Of a stretch of DNA of 64,000 nt, positions 1 to 8,275 are shown in pieces. The stretch comes from Streptococcus sp. Lineage in GTDB: Bacteria > Bacillota > Bacilli > Lactobacillales > Streptococcaceae. Numbering within the stretch: position 1 is the stretch's first letter; every line of letters starts with the position of its first letter. The DNA is taken from assembly GCA_030527925.1 (NCBI GenBank), contig JAUMZW010000009.1:1-64000 (forward strand), written 5' to 3'. The position numbers and the translations under genes are program-made. A model generated the notes under the pieces. That model was not told the DNA's origin. It saw only the letters and a program-made list of their open reading frames with translations, and searched no databases.

Positions 1-54
1 AGTAGCGCATGACTGTTAATCATGATGTCGTAGGTTCGAGTCCTACTGCCGGAG
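1..54 (+). tRNA. tRNA-Asn (GTT), 5' end missing
   Basis: The last 54 bases of a tRNA. The anticodon stem pairs positions 8-12 with 20-24 around a 7-base loop, and the anticodon GTT is at 15-17, which reads Asn codons. The T-arm has the usual GGTTCGAGTCC loop at 33-43. The 3' acceptor strand ends at 54 with G as discriminator base and no encoded CCA. The D-arm and 5' acceptor strand lie before the window. Confidence 0.93.
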
Positions 55-59
55 TCATT

Positions 60-83
60 AACCCTCTTTATGAGGGTTTTTTT
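60..83 (+). terminator. Intrinsic terminator after tRNA-Asn
   Basis: A 7-bp stem (AACCCTC pairing with GAGGGTT) with a 5-base loop, followed directly by a run of T. It separates the tRNA from the liaF transcription unit. Confidence 0.85.
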
Positions 84-115
84 GTTTTGTAATGGATTTT
101 ACTTTTTTTATTTAG

Positions 116-121
116 TATAAT
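116..121 (+). promoter_or_regulatory. Likely -10 box for liaFSR
   Basis: A perfect TATAAT lies 30 bases before the liaF start codon, after the tRNA terminator. I see no good -35 at the right distance. LiaFSR operons are usually autoregulated by LiaR, so weak -35 contacts would fit, but that is inference. Confidence 0.45.
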
Positions 122-151
122 TTAAGAGTATTTTTATTTTTTGAGGTCCTT

Positions 152-844
152 ATGAAAAAGGTACAATTTTTTATTTTAATTGAGGCAATCTTACTTTCAT
201 TCGGTATGATGAGTATTTTATCTCATAGTTTTTCAAGTTTTGTTTTAATATTAATTATTATAGGTTTGACTCTAAAGTTTTATAATCAGGTTAATAAAAA
301 TAATTTTTATTTGAGTGCAACTCTTTTAGTTCTTTTTTTAATGTTAATGTTAAATCCTTTTATCATTCTTTTCTGCTTATTTTTAGTTCTTTATGTTATT
401 GTAAATTATTTTTCACAGGCTCGTAAGTCAAGACGTTATTCTTTAATTTCATTAACAAAACGTTCTGATTTTAAGTCAAGAAAGAATCAATGGTTAGGGA
501 GCAATACTATAATGCCTGATCAATTTGTATTCGATGATATTAATCTAATTCGGTTTGTTGGAAATGATATTATTGATTTGACTAATTGTATTGTTTCTAA
601 TAGTGAGAATGTTGTGTTAATCCAAAAAGTTTACGGTAAAGTAGAAATTATTGTTCCTATTGATGTTTCTGTAACAGTTACAGTTAGTTCTATCTATGGA
701 AAGTTAGAATTTTTAGATCATGAATTAATTGATATTCGTAATGAAACTATTAAGTTAACTGAAAACTGTATTTTTCAGGATGTAAAGCATGTTCGTTTAG
801 TAGTTAATTGTTTACTTGGTGATGTTGAGGTTGTTAAGAGATGA
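152..844 (+). CDS. liaF: LiaF-type envelope stress regulator (membrane protein)
   Basis: Inhibitor or accessory protein of the LiaSR two-component system (VraT in staphylococci), which keeps the kinase quiet until cell-wall stress. The first ~90 residues form about four hydrophobic segments (near 5-24, 28-43, 53-67, 69-87). A basic linker follows, then a soluble beta-rich C-terminal half (about 110-230) that fits the LiaF/DUF2154 domain. The 230-residue length is normal. A GAGG ribosome site lies 6 bases before the ATG. It is the first gene of the operon and overlaps liaS by 4 bases (ATGA). Confidence 0.85.
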   Translation: MKKVQFFILIEAILLSFGMMSILSHSFSSFVLILIIIGLTLKFYNQVNKNNFYLSATLLVLFLMLMLNPFIILFCLFLVLYVIVNYFSQARKSRRYSLISLTKRSDFKSRKNQWLGSNTIMPDQFVFDDINLIRFVGNDIIDLTNCIVSNSENVVLIQKVYGKVEIIVPIDVSVTVTVSSIYGKLEFLDHELIDIRNETIKLTENCIFQDVKHVRLVVNCLLGDVEVVKR

Positions 845-1833
845 AAAGGTACCATTACTTATTATTATTTATTTATTCTAGTATGGTAGTTTGTTCTTTA
901 GTTTTAATTATTTTTAATAGTCTGGATATTGGTATTGAAATTTTAACTAAGGATTTTTTGTTAACAGAACAATTCTTCTTTTCAATTATTTTTTCAATTT
1001 TTTCAATAACTATTTTACTTTTATTTATATGGATGTTGATTGATGAGAGAAGTAAAAGAAGTATTAATTTGAATCTTAGACTTATTTTGAATAATCAAAA
1101 AATAAAAGTTGAAAATGATAGTGAAATAAATAATAATATTATTCGTCTATCAAAAAAAATGGAACATATAAGTACTAATCTTCAGAATAACAAAAATGAA
1201 AGAATTTTAAACACCCAAGAGGTTGTAAAAAAGGAGAGAAAGCGAATTGCAAGAGATTTACATGATACTGTAAGTCAAGAGCTATTTGCTTCATCCTTAG
1301 TCTTATCTGGGTTATCACAAACTGTTTCAACTTTAAATTCAGATGATTTAGTAAGTCAAATTAAAATCGTTGAAAAGATGGTTCAGCATGCTCAAAACGA
1401 TCTTAGAATTTTATTGTTACATCTTAGACCAGTTGAATTGGAAAATAAAAGTTTGTTACAAGGTTTAAGAATGATTTTAAATGAATTAGTGGATAAATCT
1501 GAACTAGATGTTGTCTTTAACCAGAATTTAACACAATTACCAAAGAATATTGAGGATAATATTTTTAGAATAGTTCAAGAATTTATCAGTAACACGTTGA
1601 AGCATTCAAAGGCTAGTAAAATTGAAATTTATATTTTACAATCTAAAAGTGAATTACAATTAAAAATGTTAGATAATGGAATTGGTTTTAATATAGATCA
1701 GACCATTAATTTAAGTTATGGTTTAAAAAATATTAAAGATAGAGTTGATGATTTAGCTGGGACATTAAAGATATTAACTTCTGAAGGTGGTGGTGTTAGT
1801 ATGGAAATACGTATTCCAATATTAAATGGATAG
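841..1833 (+). CDS. liaS: LiaS sensor histidine kinase
   Basis: Intramembrane-sensing kinase of the LiaFSR envelope stress system (NarL/DesK type). Two membrane segments (about 8-28 and 45-66) enclose a very short outside loop. A coiled linker follows. The HisKA_3 block has the phospho-acceptor His at about residue 141 in the motif RDLHDTVSQE. The ATPase domain carries an N-box near SNTLKHSKAS and DNGIGF near 278. The 330-residue length is usual. It is translationally coupled to liaF by ATGA and lies 8 bases before liaR. Confidence 0.9.
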   Translation: MKRYHYLLLFIYSSMVVCSLVLIIFNSLDIGIEILTKDFLLTEQFFFSIIFSIFSITILLLFIWMLIDERSKRSINLNLRLILNNQKIKVENDSEINNNIIRLSKKMEHISTNLQNNKNERILNTQEVVKKERKRIARDLHDTVSQELFASSLVLSGLSQTVSTLNSDDLVSQIKIVEKMVQHAQNDLRILLLHLRPVELENKSLLQGLRMILNELVDKSELDVVFNQNLTQLPKNIEDNIFRIVQEFISNTLKHSKASKIEIYILQSKSELQLKMLDNGIGFNIDQTINLSYGLKNIKDRVDDLAGTLKILTSEGGGVSMEIRIPILNG

Positions 1834-1841
1834 GGGTAAAT

Positions 1842-2477
1842 ATGTTTAAAATTATTTTAATTGATGACCATGAGATGGTACGTTTGGGATTAAAAAGTTT
1901 TTTTAATTTACAAGAAGACATTGAAGTTGTTGGAGAGGCTATCAATGGAAAAGATGGAATTGCTCTCGCTTTAGAGAAGAGACCTGATGTAGTTGTTATG
2001 GATTTAGTAATGCCTGAGATGGATGGTGTTGAGGCAACCTTACAACTCTTATCAGAATGGCCAGAAGCAAAAATTTTAGTATTAACTTCTTATTTAGATA
2101 ATGAAAAGATTTATCCTGTAATTGAAGCTGGAGCTAGAGGTTATATGTTAAAAACTTCAAGTGCTGCAGAGATTTTAAATGCAGTGAGAAAAGTAGCAAA
2201 TGGAAATATTTCTATTCAAAATGAGGTTGATAAAAAATTTAGAGCTTATGAGGAAGAACCTAGGCTTTATGAAGAACTAACAAATAGAGAAACAGATATT
2301 TTAAATTTATTAGCAAAAGGGTATGATAATCAGAGTATTGCTGATGAACTTTTTATATCTTTAAAAACAGTTAAAACTCATGTCTCTAATATTTTATCGA
2401 AGCTAAATGTGGATGATAGAACCCAAGCTGTGGTTTATGCTTTTAAACATCATTTAGTTCCTCAAGATGATGAATAA
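1842..2477 (+). CDS. liaR: LiaR response regulator
   Basis: NarL/LuxR-type response regulator, partner of LiaS. The receiver domain (1-120) has the acidic pocket near residues 8-9 and the phospho-acceptor Asp54 in VVMDLVMP. The C-terminal LuxR helix-turn-helix (about 143-205) has the conserved run TNRETDILNLLAKGY. When phosphorylated it is expected to activate its own operon and cell-wall stress genes. An AGGGG ribosome site precedes the ATG. The 211-residue length is normal. Confidence 0.92.
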   Translation: MFKIILIDDHEMVRLGLKSFFNLQEDIEVVGEAINGKDGIALALEKRPDVVVMDLVMPEMDGVEATLQLLSEWPEAKILVLTSYLDNEKIYPVIEAGARGYMLKTSSAAEILNAVRKVANGNISIQNEVDKKFRAYEEEPRLYEELTNRETDILNLLAKGYDNQSIADELFISLKTVKTHVSNILSKLNVDDRTQAVVYAFKHHLVPQDDE

Positions 2478-2489
2478 TTTATTTAGTGT

Positions 2490-2495
2490 TATAAT
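2490..2495 (+). promoter_or_regulatory. Extended -10 promoter for the HAD-cyclophilin gene
   Basis: TGTTATAAT (TGn plus TATAAT) lies 34 bases before the start codon at 2529. There is no clear -35, as is common for extended -10 promoters in streptococci. It suggests the following genes can be transcribed apart from liaFSR; no terminator separates them from liaR. Confidence 0.5.
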
Positions 2496-2528
2496 AATGT
2501 TATAGCGTAATTCTATATAGGGGGAATC

Positions 2529-3929
2529 ATGGATATAAAGACAAAATACAAAGCAAAAAAGATTAGAGCTGTTTTTTTTGATATTGATGATACACTTAGA
2601 GTGAAAAAAACAGGTTATATTCCAGCATCAATCACAAAAGTTTTTAAATCTTTACAGGATAAGGGCATTCTTACAGGAATTGCTACCGGTAGAGGTATGT
2701 ACGGAGTGGTACCCGAAATTAGAGAATTGGATCCGGATTATTTTATTACACTGAATGGGGCATATGTTATTGATAAATCTGGTGATAAAATTCTTGATAA
2801 TCCTATTAAAAATGAAATGGTTATTGATTATGTGGATTGGTGTTGTAAAGAAAATATTGAATATGGATTTGCTGGTAAGGATGACTTATCAGTTTCTGCA
2901 GATACATCGTTAGTACGTGATGCTATTGAGCCAGTTTACCCTAACACAAAAGTTGACGCTGAATTTTATAAAAATCATTCTGTATATCAGATGTGGACAT
3001 TTGAAAATCGAGATGAGGATTTAGAATTACCAGAATCTCTATCTTCAGAACTAAGATTGGTAAGATGGCATGAACATTCGTCTGATGTGGTAAAGGTTGG
3101 TGTCTCTAAAGCATCTGGTTTGGAACAGCTGTTAGAACATATCGGTCTAAAAGCTGAAAATGTTCTCTTTTTTGGTGATGGTGAAAATGACCTTGAAATG
3201 TTTAATTTTGTAGGTCTTAAGATTGCTATGGGAAATGCGATCCAAGACTTAAAAGATAAAGCAGATTATGTTACAAGTAATGTTGAAGAAGATGGTATTT
3301 TGAAAGCATTGGAGGAATTAGGATTGGTTGATAAAGAATTGAATTTTCCGCAATTGGATTTAGAAAAGATAGAAGGACCTGTTGCTGTTATAAAAACAAA
3401 CTTAGGTAATATGACGGTAAAACTGTTTCCTGAGCAAGCTCCTAAAACGGTAGCTAATTTTATTGCTTTAGCTAAAGAAGGTTACTATGATGGAGTTATT
3501 TTTCATCGTATAATAGAAGATTTTATGATTCAGGGTGGTGACCCTACTGGTACAGGTATGGGAGGAAGTTCTATTTATGGTGAAAAATTTGAAGATGAAT
3601 TTTCTGAAGAATTATACAATATTAAAGGCGCATTATCTATGGCAAATGCTGGACCTAATACTAATGGAAGTCAGTTTTTCATTGTTCAAAACCATTCACT
3701 CCCATATTCTAAAAAAGAACTTGTACGAGGTGGTTGGCCAGAACAAATATCAGAGTTGTATGCATCTAAGGGTGGTACACCACACTTAGATAGAAGACAT
3801 ACGGTATTTGGTCAATTATTTGATAGAGAGTCATACGATGTTTTAGATAAAATTGCTAACGTAGAGACGAACGCTCATGACAAACCCTTGGAAGATGTCG
3901 TTATTGAAACTATTGAGGTTAGGGATTAA
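2529..3929 (+). CDS. Bifunctional Cof-type HAD phosphatase / cyclophilin peptidyl-prolyl isomerase
   Basis: A two-domain fusion of 466 residues. Residues about 10-275 are a Cof/HAD-IIB phosphatase: motif I FFDIDDTL near 18-24 and the late motif GDGENDLEM near 217-225. Residues about 285-466 are a cyclophilin: [19 protein letters not shown], then VIFHRII with the catalytic Arg, GGDPTGTG and the [14 protein letters not shown] block. No signal peptide, so it is cytoplasmic. The fusion is a known streptococcal architecture; its substrates are not clear. A GGGGG ribosome site precedes the ATG. It overlaps cvfD by one base (TAATG). Confidence 0.9.
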   Translation: MDIKTKYKAKKIRAVFFDIDDTLRVKKTGYIPASITKVFKSLQDKGILTGIATGRGMYGVVPEIRELDPDYFITLNGAYVIDKSGDKILDNPIKNEMVIDYVDWCCKENIEYGFAGKDDLSVSADTSLVRDAIEPVYPNTKVDAEFYKNHSVYQMWTFENRDEDLELPESLSSELRLVRWHEHSSDVVKVGVSKASGLEQLLEHIGLKAENVLFFGDGENDLEMFNFVGLKIAMGNAIQDLKDKADYVTSNVEEDGILKALEELGLVDKELNFPQLDLEKIEGPVAVIKTNLGNMTVKLFPEQAPKTVANFIALAKEGYYDGVIFHRIIEDFMIQGGDPTGTGMGGSSIYGEKFEDEFSEELYNIKGALSMANAGPNTNGSQFFIVQNHSLPYSKKELVRGGWPEQISELYASKGGTPHLDRRHTVFGQLFDRESYDVLDKIANVETNAHDKPLEDVVIETIEVRD

Positions 3930-4300
3930 TGGAAATAGGAGAGGTAATCTCGGGTAGAGTGGTAGCTATTAAACCTTACGGCGCCTTTATTGAGTTACCT
4001 AATCATCAGACAGGATTGATTCATATTTCAGAAATAAAGTCAGGATATGTGGACAATATCAATAATGTGTTAAAAATTGGACAAGAGATTGCTGTTCAGG
4101 TTATTGATTTTGATGAATATTCTCAAAAGGCTAGTTTGTCGCTACGATCATTGGAAAAGGATAAAACAGTTATTCATAGACATCACCGTTTCTCAAATTA
4201 TCGTGTTAAAAAAGGCTTTAAGACATTAGAAGCTATTTTACCTGAATGGATTGATGAAGCAATAACTTTTTTAAAACACACTGATAATGTTAAAAAATAA
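3929..4300 (+). CDS. cvfD: S1-domain RNA-binding protein CvfD (YugI/GSP13 family)
   Basis: A small RNA-binding protein with an N-terminal S1 domain (about 3-72: GEVISGRVVAIKPYGAFIEL, then a GLIHISEI strand) and a short basic and aromatic tail. In pneumococcus the homologue CvfD is a post-transcriptional regulator of stress and virulence. The 123-residue length fits. The start codon overlaps the stop of the upstream fusion gene, so the two are co-translated. A strong terminator follows. Confidence 0.8.
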   Translation: MEIGEVISGRVVAIKPYGAFIELPNHQTGLIHISEIKSGYVDNINNVLKIGQEIAVQVIDFDEYSQKASLSLRSLEKDKTVIHRHHRFSNYRVKKGFKTLEAILPEWIDEAITFLKHTDNVKK

Positions 4301-4311
4301 TGTTATTATAT

Positions 4312-4347
4312 AAAAAACTAGACAAAATAATTTTTGTCTAGTTTTTT
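4312..4347. terminator. Bidirectional terminator between cvfD and yigZ
   Basis: A long perfect stem (AAAAAACTAGACAAAA against TTTTGTCTAGTTTTTT, short loop) with A-run and T-run flanks. It can end cvfD transcription on the plus strand and yigZ transcription on the minus strand. Confidence 0.88.
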
Positions 4348-4981
4348 ATTGTTGTATATACGGAATCTCAATTATTTTTGAATCAGATTTTTGATAAGTA
4401 ACTTTTCCATTATAGAACTCGGTTAGTTTTTGTATGATATTGGTGATATTATCAAATTCGATATAGATGAAGGTCGTTATATTATCTAAAAATGTTGTCC
4501 CGTATTCCTGTAAATTTTCTTGATTTAAGAAGTTAGAGAAGATTTGATACTGCTGATATGACAATGTTATTTTCAAACCGTGTAGATGTCTTCTTTCAAT
4601 AATTCCTAAATGTTTAATTGTTTCAGAGACGCTGTTTGAGTAAGCTCTTATTAGTCCCCCTGTTCCTAATTTGGTTCCTCCAAAATAACGTGTAACGACA
4701 GCAACGATATTTCTAAGTTCTAGCTTTTCAAGAACATTCAACATAGGTATACCTGCAGTACCACTTGGCTCTCCATCATCACTGGAGCGTTTTAGCAAGC
4801 CATCAGAACCAACTATCATAGCAGAGCAAGAATGATTGGCTTTATAATGTTCTTTTTTGATGTGACGAATGAATTGTTGACCTTCTTCTTCTGATTCGAT
4901 ACGTTGAACCTGACAAATAAATTTTGATTTTTTAATTTCAATGGTGAGTTCCCCATTTTTTGCAATTGTTTTATAATCCAT
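4346..4981 (-). CDS. YigZ/IMPACT family protein
   Basis: UPF0029/IMPACT family (YvyE in Bacillus, YigZ in E. coli). The N-terminal IMPACT domain has the family signature SDDGEPSGTAG near 65-75 and TRYFGGTKLGTGGLIRAYS near 100-118. The C-terminal half matches the YigZ ferredoxin-like domain. The 211-residue length is typical. The function is unsettled; eukaryotic IMPACT acts in translation control. It is divergent from comFA, a common streptococcal arrangement. Its start codon lies only 6 bases after a good -10, with no Shine-Dalgarno, so the mRNA may be leaderless. Confidence 0.85.
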   Translation of the reverse strand: MDYKTIAKNGELTIEIKKSKFICQVQRIESEEEGQQFIRHIKKEHYKANHSCSAMIVGSDGLLKRSSDDGEPSGTAGIPMLNVLEKLELRNIVAVVTRYFGGTKLGTGGLIRAYSNSVSETIKHLGIIERRHLHGLKITLSYQQYQIFSNFLNQENLQEYGTTFLDNITTFIYIEFDNITNIIQKLTEFYNGKVTYQKSDSKIIEIPYIQQ

Positions 4982-4987
4982 ACTAAG

Positions 4988-5016
4988 ATTTTACTTTAAA
5001 ATCTTTTTTTTATCAA
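4988..5016 (-). promoter_or_regulatory. SigA promoter for yigZ
   Basis: On the minus strand: TTGATA (5016-5011), a 17-base spacer, TAAAAT (4993-4988), then CTTAGT and the ATG. The predicted start point falls on or next to the A of the start codon. The -35 lies 5 bases from the cin-box of comFA on the other strand. Confidence 0.7.
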
Positions 5017-5020
5017 AATT

Positions 5021-5028
5021 TTCGAATA
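5021..5028 (+). promoter_or_regulatory. SigX (ComX) cin-box for the comF operon
   Basis: TTCGAATA matches the competence sigma-factor box TACGAATA at 7 of 8 positions, preceded by a T-rich run. It is immediately upstream of comFA, a known late competence gene, so the assignment rests on both sequence and context. The box ends only 5 bases before the ATG, leaving almost no 5' leader. Confidence 0.82.
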
Positions 5029-5033
5029 AATAT

Positions 5034-6341
5034 ATGATGTATAGAGAAGTTAGCGAAAACATTTATGGGAAATGGTTTTCAGAGAAAAAAATTCCACAAG
5101 ACTTAAGGAATCTTGGTTGTAAGTATGATGGTGTCATAGAGCGAAAAGGAAATAAATATTGTCAAAGATGCGGAACTAGGTTGGATAAAAGTTGGAAATT
5201 TCCAGGTGATAATTGGTATTGTAGGAAATGTATAGTATTTGGTAGATTATCTACAGTTGAGGGTTTGATTCATTTTCCTCAGCAGAATTTTGAAAAACAA
5301 GTCTCTTTGGCTTGGAAGGGGAGATTGACAGCAAATCAGGCTCAGATATCAAATATGTTATTAGAAAATTGGAAGAAAAAGCAATCTGTTTTAGTTCATG
5401 CGGTGACAGGTGCAGGAAAAACAGAGATGATTTATCCATTAGTATCATCAGTAATTGATGATGGTGGTGTTGTTTGTGTTGCTAGTCCGAGGATAGATGT
5501 TTGTTTAGAACTAGAACGACGTTTGTCTAAGGATTTTAGATGTTCTATTAATCTTATGTATGGAGGATCTGAAAAAGAATGTATAAGTCCTTTAACCATA
5601 GCTACAACGCATCAGTTATTAAAGTTTTATCATGCTTTTGATCTACTAATTATTGATGAGGTTGATTCTTTTCCTTATGTGGATAATCAAATGTTATATT
5701 ATGCTTCTAAAAATGCTGTCAAGGAGAATGGATATAGAGTTTTTCTAACTGCTACTTCTACAGATGAATTGGACTACAGAGTAAAATCTGGAGAAATAGT
5801 GAAATTGTCGTTACCAAAAAGGTTTCATGAAAACCCATTGGTAATTCCAAAAATAGTATGGCTAAGTGGGTTAGATAAAAAGATAAAAAAGAAGAAACTG
5901 CCCTTAAAATTGTTGAAACAGATTAGTAATCAATTAAGGACAAATTTTCCCTTGCTTATTTTTTATCCTACAATAAAAGAAGGAGAAGAGTTCACAAAAA
6001 TATTAAAATGTTATTTTCCAAGTGTTGAGATTGCATTTATTTCAAGTCAGTCTGAAGAAAGAAAAGAGATTACTCGCCAATTTAGAAATAATGAAATTCG
6101 CATTTTGGTTTCAACAACTATCTTGGAGAGAGGGGTTACTTTTCCTTGTGTTGATGTATATGTTATAGATACACATCATGTTCTATTTAATAGAAGCTCT
6201 CTTGTTCAAATATCTGGTCGTGTTGGGCGTTCAAAAGAACGTCCAACAGGCGAATTAATTTTTTACCACGAAGGTTTAACAAAAGCTATAATAAAAGCTA
6301 AGAAAGAAATTAGACAAATGAATAAATTGGGAGGTTTTTAA
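5034..6341 (+). CDS. comFA: ComFA, competence DNA-uptake ATPase
   Basis: DEAD-box type motor ATPase that helps pull single-stranded DNA through the competence channel. The N-terminal four-cysteine zinc motif (CQRC near 43-46, CRKC near 65-68) is typical of ComFA. Walker A TGAGKTE is near 125-131, Walker B IIDEVDSF near 205-212, and the helicase C domain ends with QISGRVGRS near 395. Length 435. The frame opens with two ATG codons (5034, 5037) and no Shine-Dalgarno. It overlaps comFC by one base (TAATG), giving a two-gene operon under SigX. Confidence 0.93.
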   Translation: MMYREVSENIYGKWFSEKKIPQDLRNLGCKYDGVIERKGNKYCQRCGTRLDKSWKFPGDNWYCRKCIVFGRLSTVEGLIHFPQQNFEKQVSLAWKGRLTANQAQISNMLLENWKKKQSVLVHAVTGAGKTEMIYPLVSSVIDDGGVVCVASPRIDVCLELERRLSKDFRCSINLMYGGSEKECISPLTIATTHQLLKFYHAFDLLIIDEVDSFPYVDNQMLYYASKNAVKENGYRVFLTATSTDELDYRVKSGEIVKLSLPKRFHENPLVIPKIVWLSGLDKKIKKKKLPLKLLKQISNQLRTNFPLLIFYPTIKEGEEFTKILKCYFPSVEIAFISSQSEERKEITRQFRNNEIRILVSTTILERGVTFPCVDVYVIDTHHVLFNRSSLVQISGRVGRSKERPTGELIFYHEGLTKAIIKAKKEIRQMNKLGGF

Positions 6342-7006
6342 TGGAGTGTTTGCTATGTTTTTCAGAGTATTCTATGAAGTTAAAATTGCTTGATTTTATA
6401 TTACCAAATAATGATAAAATGGGTATTTGTAATTCTTGTTATATAATGTTTGAAAAGATAAATAAGAAATATTGTTGTCTTAATTGTTATAAGAAAAATG
6501 AGTCACAGAAATGTTTAGACTGTATTAAATGGGAAATGCAAGATTTTGTAGTTAACCATCGGGCAATATTTTATTACAATCAAGAAATGAAAGACTACTT
6601 TTCTCGATTTAAATTTCAAGGCGATTATGTTTTAGCAAGTGCATTTTCCAAGGATATTAAAAAGATTTTGAAAAATTATGAGCGGTTTACGATTGTCCCT
6701 GTACCAGTTAGTGAAAGTCGGTTACTAGAGAGAGGATTTAATCAAGTTACTTCAATGCTAGATGTTTTAGGGATCGAATATATTGAATTATTTGAGAGGT
6801 TTGAGAGTCAGAGTCAATCTCAAAAAAGCCGTGAGGAGAGGATAAATCGAAAACAAATTTTTAAGTTAAAGGATAATATTAAAATTCCTTCAAAAATATT
6901 AATTATTGACGACATCTATACAACAGGTTCGACTATTCATTTAATGTATCAATTAGTAAAAGATAAGGTGGGATTGGAGTTTTGTAGTTTATCAGTAGCA
7001 AGGTAA
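6341..7006 (+). CDS. comFC: ComFC, competence phosphoribosyltransferase-like protein
   Basis: Late competence protein of the ComF/GntX family. The first ~65 residues are cysteine-rich (CLLC, CNSC, CCLNC, CLDC), indicating bound zinc. The C-terminal half is a type I PRTase fold with the PRPP-binding loop IDDIYTTGST near 190-199 and the upstream PVPVSESRLLERGFNQ block. It is needed for transformation alongside ComFA. It overlaps comFA, so it is expected to be induced only during competence. Length 221. Confidence 0.92.
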   Translation: MECLLCFSEYSMKLKLLDFILPNNDKMGICNSCYIMFEKINKKYCCLNCYKKNESQKCLDCIKWEMQDFVVNHRAIFYYNQEMKDYFSRFKFQGDYVLASAFSKDIKKILKNYERFTIVPVPVSESRLLERGFNQVTSMLDVLGIEYIELFERFESQSQSQKSREERINRKQIFKLKDNIKIPSKILIIDDIYTTGSTIHLMYQLVKDKVGLEFCSLSVAR

Positions 7007-7010
7007 AAAC

Positions 7011-7038
7011 TTGCAATTTTTTCAGAAAATTATATAAT
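7011..7038 (+). promoter_or_regulatory. hpf promoter with embedded CodY box
   Basis: TTGCAA (7011-7016), a 16-base spacer and TATAAT (7033-7038), 40 bases before hpf. The spacer at 7017-7031 reads TTTTTTCAGAAAATT, which matches the CodY consensus AATTTTCWGAAAATT at 13 of 15 positions. Its placement between -35 and -10 would make CodY a direct repressor. Binding is inferred, not shown. Confidence 0.65.
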
Positions 7039-7078
7039 TATATTAAAAGAAAACGATTTTCGTAAAAGGAGGTATTAT

Positions 7079-7627
7079 ATGATTAAGTATAGTATTCGTG
7101 GAGAAAATATTGAAGTAACTGATGCTTTAAGAAGTTATCTTGAAGCTAAATTAGGTAAAGTTGAAAAATATTTTTCTGACAGTCAAGAGCTGGATGCTAG
7201 AGTAAATTTAAAAGTTTATCGTGAAAAAACAGCAAAAGTTGAAGTTACAATTATTATAGATTCAATTATTCTTCGTGCGGAGGATACATCTCAAGATATG
7301 TATGGTTCTATCGATTTAGTAGCAGATAAAATTGAAAGACAAATTCGTAAAAATAAGACAAAGATTGCCAAGAAGCATCGTGAAAAAGTACCTACAGCGG
7401 AAATCTTTACTAGTGAATTTGTGTCTGAAAAAGAAGAAGAGCAACCCAAGGTTGAAATTGTTCGCACCAAAAATATTAATTTGAAACCTATGGATATTGA
7501 TGAAGCTTTACTTCAAATGGAGTTATTAGGACATGATTTTTTCATTTATATTGATTCTGAAGATAATACAACAAATGTCTTATATAAACGTGATGATGGA
7601 AATTACGGTTTAATTGAAGCGAAATAA
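7079..7627 (+). CDS. hpf: Ribosome hibernation promoting factor, long form
   Basis: Long HPF, which binds the decoding centre and joins two 70S ribosomes into an idle 100S dimer. N-terminal beta-alpha domain (1-~100: IRGENIEVTDALRSYLEAKL). A charged linker follows, then the C-terminal dimerisation domain (about 125-182, with KPMDIDEALLQMELLGHDFF). The 182-residue length places it in the long class. AAAGGAGG lies before the ATG. It follows comFC but has its own promoter with a CodY-like box, which would tie it to starvation. Confidence 0.94.
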   Translation: MIKYSIRGENIEVTDALRSYLEAKLGKVEKYFSDSQELDARVNLKVYREKTAKVEVTIIIDSIILRAEDTSQDMYGSIDLVADKIERQIRKNKTKIAKKHREKVPTAEIFTSEFVSEKEEEQPKVEIVRTKNINLKPMDIDEALLQMELLGHDFFIYIDSEDNTTNVLYKRDDGNYGLIEAK

Positions 7628-7630
7628 GTT

Positions 7631-7665
7631 AAAAAAGGTGAAGTATGTTTGACTTCATCTTTTTT
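7631..7665 (+). terminator. Intrinsic terminator after hpf
   Basis: Stem AAAAAAGGTGAAGT against ACTTCATCTTTTTT with one G-T wobble, a short loop and a T-run. It is positioned directly after the hpf stop codon. Confidence 0.85.
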
Positions 7666-7747
7666 GTATCATATTTAAAAATGACGTATGCATTATTATC
7701 AAAATTATGATAAAATAAAGGGTAAAATACAATTTTTGGAGAAGAAT

Positions 7748-8275
7748 TTGAGTATAGATGATTATAGGCCGACCTATGTGGTTGAAGCTGTTTATGATTT
7801 AAAGGTTGAAGACCTTTTGGAAAATAACATACATGCAATTTTAGTTGATTTAGATAACACTTTAATTGCATGGAATAACCCAGAAGGTACTGCTGAGGTA
7901 AGATATTGGTTAGATAAAATGACTGCGGCAGATATTGCTGTTGTTGTTGTTTCTAATAATAAAGAATCACGTGTTGAAAAAGCCGTTTCAAAATTTGGCG
8001 TTGATTTTGTCAGTCGTGCTATGAAACCTTTTGCATTTGGAATTAATAAGGTCATTGAACGGTATGGTTTTAATCCTGAGGAAGTTATTATGGTTGGAGA
8101 CCAGCTAATGACAGATATAAGAGCAAGTCACCGTGCAGGTATTCGCTCAGTACTGGTAAAACCCATAGTAAAATCTGATGCATGGAATACGAAGTTTAAT
8201 AGGTGGCGTGAACGTAGGATGATAAAAAAATTAGAAGATAAATACGGTAAATTAGAGTATAAAAAAGGAATTTAA
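7748..8275 (+). CDS. yqeG: YqeG-family HAD phosphatase
   Basis: HAD-IIIA phosphatase of the YqeG family, first gene of the conserved yqeG-yqeH-yhbY-nadD-yqeK-rsfS cluster. Motif I is LVDLDNTLIAW near residues 32-42, with VVVVSNNK near 62 and GDQLMTDIRA near 117. I place the start at the TTG at 7748: GGAGA sits 6 bases upstream and homologues begin at this SIDDY-like region. The in-frame ATG at 7688 has no ribosome site and would add 20 unlikely residues. Final length about 175. Confidence 0.88.
   Translation: MSIDDYRPTYVVEAVYDLKVEDLLENNIHAILVDLDNTLIAWNNPEGTAEVRYWLDKMTAADIAVVVVSNNKESRVEKAVSKFGVDFVSRAMKPFAFGINKVIERYGFNPEEVIMVGDQLMTDIRASHRAGIRSVLVKPIVKSDAWNTKFNRWRERRMIKKLEDKYGKLEYKKGI

Noticed and set aside
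7688..7747. Upstream ATG start for yqeG
   Set aside because: No ribosome site, the added residues do not look like the family, and GGAGA precedes the TTG at 7748.
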